Made by a program: the position numbers and the translations under genes
Notes under the pieces: model-generated
What the model saw: only the letters and a program-made list of their open reading frames with translations
What the model was told of the DNA's origin: nothing
Database searches by the model: none
From: Sequoia sempervirens
Lineage: Eukaryota; Streptophyta; Pinopsida; Cupressales; Cupressaceae
Direction of reading: 5' to 3'
DNA length: 64,000 bases
Assembly (NCBI GenBank): GCA_007258455.2
Contig: VDFB02296725.1
Location: 1 to 64,000 of the forward strand
Part shown: positions 57,901 to 64,000 of the stretch, in pieces
Numbering within the stretch: position 1 is the stretch's first letter
How the letters are laid out: the number at the start of each line of letters is the position of its first letter

Positions 57901-59354
57901 TTCATAGTTCTATGACTATTTGGTAAGCTGCCACTATTCAAATTGTACTGTAGCTGTCCTTTATGCCGATATGCATGAAATCCACTACGAGTATATCCCA
58001 ATCCTCAATTCATCATTTAAACATAATGGTATCTTTAGTTTGAGTATGACAACTATGTATTATGGTAACAAATGCTACTATCAGGAAAGCATTCCTCATT
58101 GAAATACTACTATCTTTTAATGCTGATTTCATATAGATTGAGTCTGCTCCTCCATGAAATAGTTTTCAATGGTTTGTATTGGCTCCCTAAAAGTGACTCA
58201 TGGTTTGTATATATGCATCTCTTGAATAATGAGAGAAAGGATGAATTTCTCAATCTGCTTTTGTCATAATGGATGAAAGGCTCCTCTTGTGAATTCCTCT
58301 TGTTACAACAGTCCTTTCTTGATGACTGTAATTGATGCTTGATGACTCTCATATATGAATGTTGAATGAGAGAATACCTTCATACCTTCTTGATATGCCG
58401 GGCTCGAACCTTGTGGGAGCCTGTTTTACTCCACATATCTGATGAAAATAATCATGAACATGATGAACCTGTTCCTGCACATTGAAACAAACATGTTAGC
58501 AAAATAAAAGAAGCTGAAAGCTTCCATTGAATTCTGTTTTCTTTTGAATAGTGAAACGATCATATGGATGCTTGATCGAATGTACATTATATTTCTATTG
58601 GTAGTGTAGGCATATGATAGGATATGATTTGTCATTGCTTAGAGACCATCTCTAATACCATATTTAATCGTTCTTGCAGATGCATCGGAGCTTGGAGCTG
58701 GAGCTGGAGCTGGAACCACAATTGAAGATCTGGACTTGTCAATGATTCATCATTCCAAGCAATGACAAATTACTTTCTACCCTATGCATTCTTTACTCTC
58801 AGTTGTATAGTGTACTTTCTTTTCTTGTATCTATCATTTGATTATAAATATCAAATTGGCTACTCCCATGACATGTGTGGGACTTCAACTTTTCCAATAT
58901 GAATAAAGCAACATTCTTTTATGCAAATTTATGAGTTCCTTTGTTTGAGATTTTCATAATAACACTTGAAATTCATAAGTAATCAAAGTTCTGGAACATA
59001 ATGAATACTTAAGCAGAATTTTTTTTTGTACCTTCTTTGATGGATGCAATTCAGCTCTACCTATTTTGAGCTGGTAGTGAAAAATAGGTAGCAAATTGGT
59101 GACCTCTGCGGAGTGTTTGCCTGCTAAACACAATAGACCAGTTGCTCTGTATATCCATTGGGAATGGAGTCTATTCTTGCTCTTATCCTCTGAAAACCTT
59201 TGTAACTCAGCTTCAAAACACACAAATTTAAAGAAACTATGACAACTCTATTTATGATAGAGTATGAAAAACAAGGTGCAACAACTGCACTTTATTGAAA
59301 ATAATACAATACTGGAATGAAACATTCCATGAGGCACTTATTGAAAGAAAAGCA
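54994..59354 (-). repeat. element E, 3' LTR of copy B (inner end inferred)
   Basis: Homologous to 42393-46753 at a constant offset of about 12,601 with few substitutions. The outer start TGTCAATCAG is firm; the inner end is set by the same CA plus pyrimidine tract. Confidence 0.6.
56402..57010. other. overlapping short ORFs inside the E LTR, copy B
   Basis: Same three ORFs as 43802-44410, with minor replacements (for example the plus ORF ends LINGIRICIVESVFSW). Not recognised. Confidence 0.3.
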
Positions 59355-59397
59355 TAAAACTCTATCCTACCCCTACACTAACCAATAGTGTTAGTGC

Positions 59398-59655
59398 TCA
59401 GGCATGACCATTTATGGGCTGTAAGAAATAGCTGCCCTTCCTTAATAACAAAGGATACTTCAAATCCGTAAGATTAATCAAAAAGAAGTATAGACATTTG
59501 ACTAACTGCCGCTCCTTAGTGGCAAAAACTGCCATCAACATAGTTTGGATCATCATAAAAAGCATACCTTCCTTATTTGATTGATCAACAAAGATGATAG
59601 TCTGAGGCATATGAATAAGGCTAACCTGTTGTTGCTCTTGGCACATTGCAATCAC
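59398..59655 (-). pseudogene. E short downstream ORF, copy B
   Basis: 85 codons, matching 46797-47054 with a few replacements. Confidence 0.4.
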
Positions 59656-61460
59656 ATGTCTTGGCAGAATTGTTGTAATTCTGTAGACTCTTCATATAAT
59701 AAATACCTGATTGGACACCCCTTTGAAAGGATAAAGCTTGGCCTCTTACTGCTGTCTTCATGTTTATAAATTGTTGGCACTCCATATTGCTGATTAGACT
59801 GCTCCATTACATGCAGTGTAAGATTTTCATTTTTCCTTCTTGCTGCCTCAATTTCAATCTGAACTGAAAGAGCTGGTTCACATAAAAGAAATGAAGGAAT
59901 GTGTGGCTCTTTGACTTGAACAGGCTGATTGCATACTGCTGGCTCATATGGCATCAAACTATCATCAATATTAGAACAAAAGACCTCAATTATGCCTGAA
60001 AACATAGTATCATCTAATTCATGATCCTGAATTGGATTCAGATGAGTCTCATCACTCTGTTGCTCAAAGGTAGACATTGATGTTAGTAAACATGTGTTGT
60101 CTTCATTTTCACTAATAAATTTGGGTAATTGCTCAAATAAATTAGCTAAACCCTGAGATTCAACCTCTATTTCCTTTTTTAAAACATGTTCAACTTGATG
60201 TTGATTTTAACCTAAGTGCAAAACAAAGGACTCAAGATCATTCCAAAATATGGCTTCCTCACAATCATCATTTGCATTACCTTCTGGAATTAGATGAGTA
60301 GCTTCCAACTTGTCACATTTGTTGACCTCAACCAGCAACTCATCACATTGTTTGACATCTTCCTACTCAATAAAGGAAGGTAATTCATCAGATAAGAGAA
60401 TGAAAACATCGCCTTTCATATCTTTTTCAAGCTCCTCAACCTGTTGTCCTAATTGATCATGTTCGTTCACCTCCTTCTACAAGTTTGCTTTGCAAATGGT
60501 ATCAGGACATGCATGCGTATGTTGGCTCCCTTGAATAAGAACAAGCGACTTTTCATGAAGATTCATAGCTTGATTTGGTACATGTACTTGACTTTGCAAT
60601 AGAAGAGGATCTCTGAAACTTGGAATGGAAGCCTCTTGAACTAGATTTGGCATTTTGAAGTCAAGATGTTTGGTCCAAGAAGGCTGCCATGGTTGTTCAG
60701 TAATTTTATTACTTGGTTCAGGCTCTTGATATGATTGAAAATGAGGGTTCATGGGTTCTTGTAGGGACTGAGCTATTGAAGTAGAGGGAACTTGAGGAAT
60801 CTCTTGAATTTCTTGAAGGAAAATAGGCTCTTCATATGGCTGATCTTGAGGATTAACAAATTTAGGTTGTACTAGCATAGGCTCTTGTATTGGTAAAACA
60901 TCTCTAAAACTTGGAACCTTAATTTTAAAAGGGTTAAGAGAATCACTTTGCTCTTTATGTGGAATATAAGGAGCTACTTGGACCTCATGCCTCTGTGTTT
61001 GAGCAAACAAAAGCTTCATTTGCTCCTCTTTTGCTGCTAGCTCCCTTTTGAGCTTTTCTTCAAACTATTTCCTCTGCGTCAGTAATTCTTTCTCATGAAG
61101 GTAGGCCTGATAGGCCATCTCTTCTTTTTGTTGATCGTACTCCTGCTGCCTCCTAAAATCTTCCATTTGCTTTGTGATCTTTGACAATATGTCCTTCATG
61201 TTATTCATGTTATTCTTCATATAATCAACCTCTTGGAGCTGATTTTGGATATTCGAATCTGGATCTGAAGGCTGAGCAAGGGTGGGTGGGAGGTAAGCAT
61301 GTTGAAAATGTTGATAGGCTACTATTGCACGACTGTGTGGGATGAAACCAACAACATGATTGGCCTGATATGGCTAATAGAGTGATTGGTTGACAGGATT
61401 TTCATGAAACGGAAGTGGGTATACATGCTGACCATGAAAATCTATCATCTCTATACTCAT
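59652..61460 (-). pseudogene. E gag-like ORF, copy B
   Basis: Same protein as 47051-48859. It shares the stops equivalent to 48773, 48464, 47876 and 47606. Where copy A has TAA (47747) copy B reads CAA, and copy B has its own TAG at 60363 where copy A reads CAG. Four shared stops mean the ORF was already broken, or read through, before the duplication. Confidence 0.6.
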
Positions 61461-61647
61461 ATAAATGCTGGAAATCAGAGTATTAAGCTTGAATTTGAAA
61501 CATACCAGCACTGAACTTGTTGAAACCAGTAGATTTGCTCAGAGTTACCAGGTATAAATTGTACCTCTGGAAGGTAAAATACATTGCTGTATATACCAGG
61601 ACAACAACTTGTATCTTTGAATTTCTTCTCTGAAGTGATCTTCAGAG

Positions 61648-61664
61648 TCGCACAGGGCGTGCCA
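61648..61664 (-). other. candidate primer binding site of E, copy B
   Basis: The minus strand reads TGGCACGCCCTGTGCGA, eight bases from the LTR edge. It differs from copy A after the first nine bases. Confidence 0.45.
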
Positions 61665-61672
61665 AAAACTAT

Positions 61673-64000
61673 TGTCAATCAGATTGCACCCATTATGCAT
61701 GAATGATTAAATTCAACAATCTGTTGAAACATGGGAACTATCTTCAGGCTGTGGGTATTCCTGTGGCAAAGATAAACCTCTAGGTTCTAGGCTGGTTCCT
61801 ATATGATGATCAATTTAGGTACTTGAACAATTTGTTGAGAAAAAGGGTAAGAAGGATTGAATTGAATGCATGAACTAAAACTAAAACTTCGGTGATGCAC
61901 TTAATTGATATTTATGAGCAGATTGATTCACAACTGGTTATTACATAATCTATTTTCACAACTCAAATTGGGCAATCTAATTACATAAGTGTTTCATCAG
62001 AAGGCCTGACAATCCATTCTTAATGAAGGAAAAATGATATTTTCACAACCTAAAGGAGAGGATAAATTTATAGCACAACTTATGATCTATAATTAAAATT
62101 TCTTTTTCGTGTACATGTATTCATGAACGCGATAGGAATTTAAAGGCTTTGAAATCAAACACATTAAATTCGCATCTTAAACATTCAATAAATACAAAAC
62201 TCCTGAATCTGAGAAGGATAATACTGAATAGCCATAACGAAAAGAAGGAAACTCTACAAAAATGATAATCTGTAAAGCTTTAAAAACTGTATTAAATCTA
62301 AAATACTGAGTTACAGGATAGTCTTCCTTGCTAAAGGCAAAGGCAGAAAATAAGAACTAATTGAAAACGATAAACTTCTTCAATATATATAATGAGAATG
62401 CACTTTAAAGTGCATGAGCAAGCAATTGAAAGTCAATTTAAGTGAGAAAGTGAAAACTCCAAGGTGAAATTTGAGTAGAAGCAAAAATCCATGAAAATAA
62501 GGTTCAAACTCATGCAAAAATGAGTGAACTCAATCTCGAACTGGCAGTCATAAAGCATGCAATTGATCTGCAACTCAAACTGAACTGGAAATCTCTGAAT
62601 GTGAGCCAAAACATGCAAAAATCCTCCTTGCTTTAATCAATTCGCCCATGATAACTGGAACTCCACCCTTGCAAAATCAATCTTCAGTTGATGATTTTTA
62701 ATTCTTCAGTTACATCCTCATTATTTGCATGATTTTACTCAAGGAAGATAAATAATTAAATATTTAAAATAATCAAATGTACAATTATTTTAATATTTAA
62801 TGTGGAAGTGATCTCCTTATTTTCATTTTAAATATTAATGCAATGATACATTAATATTTAATTACATATAATAGGTTGAATAAAATCATGCAAGTTACAT
62901 GCATGAGTTCATTGTCATTTCTAAAGAAATAATGACTTAAATTATTCTTTAAGTCAACTATCAGCATACACAGGCTTCCTAAGCATGTTCAAGTTTTATT
63001 GACTTAATAGTCAATACTACATCAATGATTCGAAATGAAAAAACAATAAACAATGATTAGGGCTTTTGCTCAAAACATTCAAACCCTAAATCTCTTGAAT
63101 CATTTTGCATTCTGTATTGAAGGAAAGCCTGAAAGAGAGGCGCCGCCATGAGCTGGTATTGAAGGTTGAATTGCACATTTCTTGGATGTTTTCTGAGATT
63201 TTTTTTGATGATTTCCATAGAGAAACACGTGGAAAGCTTTTCCTGATGAAAATTTGACATTCATCTTCCGCTTGGAGAATTTTTTAAACCTATACAGCCA
63301 TGGTTTATCATCATATCTCCTGATATATTTCCATTCCTTTTTCCTCTGGTAATGATTTCTTGTTTTGTGGCCACGATGGATGCCTTTTGAGAGCACTTGT
63401 TCATGGGATTTGAGGGCATTTTATCAGTAAATTTTGGTAAGTTTTTGTCATTCAAGGATTGTATTTATTTTTTATTTTTCCTATATGGTACGACCTTTCC
63501 CATTACTTCTTTATTTTCCTTGTATGAGCCTACCTTTCTATTCTTTTGTATTCTACATACTGGGTTGCTTATGGGTATAGGGTTTCTCTACTCTGTAGGC
63601 CATGGCTACTATATATCATGTTGCATATATCTTGGCATTTCTTTGATAAATGGCGTAAGACTTTGTATTATAGAATCTGTATTTTCCTGGTGATAACTTA
63701 ACCATGACCTCTTTGAAACATTCTCTTTTCTTTCTGTCTTTTATGAGCTACCATCGCAAACATGGTTGTGGCTATCTTTCTAATGCTCTGGGTAATCTTG
63801 AAAACTTGTATAAGCTATAATATTGAAGTCCCTGGAATTTTAAGATTACTCTTCATCACCATTATATCAAGTCTTCCCTAAAAACCATAGTTCTTTGCAT
63901 TATGTACTTCATTCACTATAAAGTACATGTTTGATACTTCAACAATTGTATTAGCTGGAATCTTAGTGAGTGCTAAAACACCTTTGCATTATTAATGTTA
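61673..64000 (-). repeat. element E, 5' LTR of copy B, runs off the window
   Basis: Homologous to 54994-57321 with visibly more substitutions than separate copies A and B. It shows that the LTR is at least 2.33 kb long. Includes the third copy of the LTR ORF region (63057-63693). Confidence 0.9.

Larger units (their letters stand above)
54519..62117. repeat. duplicated block, copy B (7.6 kb)
   Basis: Near-identical to 41940-49516. It shares with copy A the bases that distinguish LTR1 from LTR2 of element E, so both derive from one insertion event. Confidence 0.95.

Noticed and set aside
45795..58430. tRNA-like B box on the minus strand (GGTTCGAGCCC near 58402, GGTTGGAGCCC near 45802), suggesting a tRNA or SINE
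   Set aside because: No A box at the right distance and no cloverleaf. The sequence is explained by a small hairpin GGGCTCC...GGAGCCC inside the E LTR.

Overview
The window looks like intergenic nuclear DNA of a large-genome seed plant, quite possibly a gymnosperm, although the species cannot be fixed from this sequence. The grounds are very AT-rich DNA, nested LTR retrotransposons, a very large Tat-type Ty3/gypsy element with two RNase H domains, copia-type initiator-Met primer sites (TGGTATCAGAGC) and plant-type CCCTAAA telomere motifs. I see no intact host gene, rRNA, tRNA or CRISPR array. Nearly every recognisable protein is a decayed transposon protein.

Layout. 1-3296: remnant of a minus-strand Ty1/copia element (gag pseudogene, PPT-like junction) with an unusual array of hairpins sharing one loop. 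3297-8985: an unnamed repeat (here called H) split by a 5.4 kb coding-poor LTR element (3464-8832). 8986-11195: AT-rich DNA. 11196-15842: minus-strand non-autonomous LTR element S1, whose right LTR is itself split by a second small plus-strand LTR element N (12963-15542). 15843-17366: repeat DNA with hairpins of the form GGGACTCATT...AATGAGTCCC. 17367-39529: a 22 kb minus-strand Ty3/gypsy Tat-lineage element with 1.2 kb LTRs, decayed gag-PR-RT-RH-aRH-INT, and an antisense (plus-strand) plant mobile domain ORF between INT and the 3' LTR. A second S-family element (S2, 28666-31721) sits in its protease. 39530-41939: the rest of the target repeat, a second inverted copy of H, and AT-rich DNA.

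41940-64000 is dominated by an LTR element E, apparently with 4.36 kb LTRs around a 2.3 kb interior holding one gag-like, Pro/Gln-rich coiled-coil ORF. The block 41940-49516 recurs at 54519-62117 directly after a 100-N assembly gap. Diagnostic LTR differences show that both copies descend from one insertion, so this is a segmental duplication or an uncollapsed haplotype.

Between the blocks, 49517-54418 is a different kind of DNA. It starts abruptly inside LTR2 of copy A with a GC-rich array of CGGGATCCCG palindromes and a 38-bp inverted repeat. It continues with a telo-box-rich AT stretch, a buried gypsy RNase H/integrase fragment, an interstitial telomere-like tract, and two paralogous Pro-rich/coiled-coil ORFs, the second of which runs into the gap. 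This segment is the best candidate here for something undescribed, possibly one end of an unrecognised DNA transposon.
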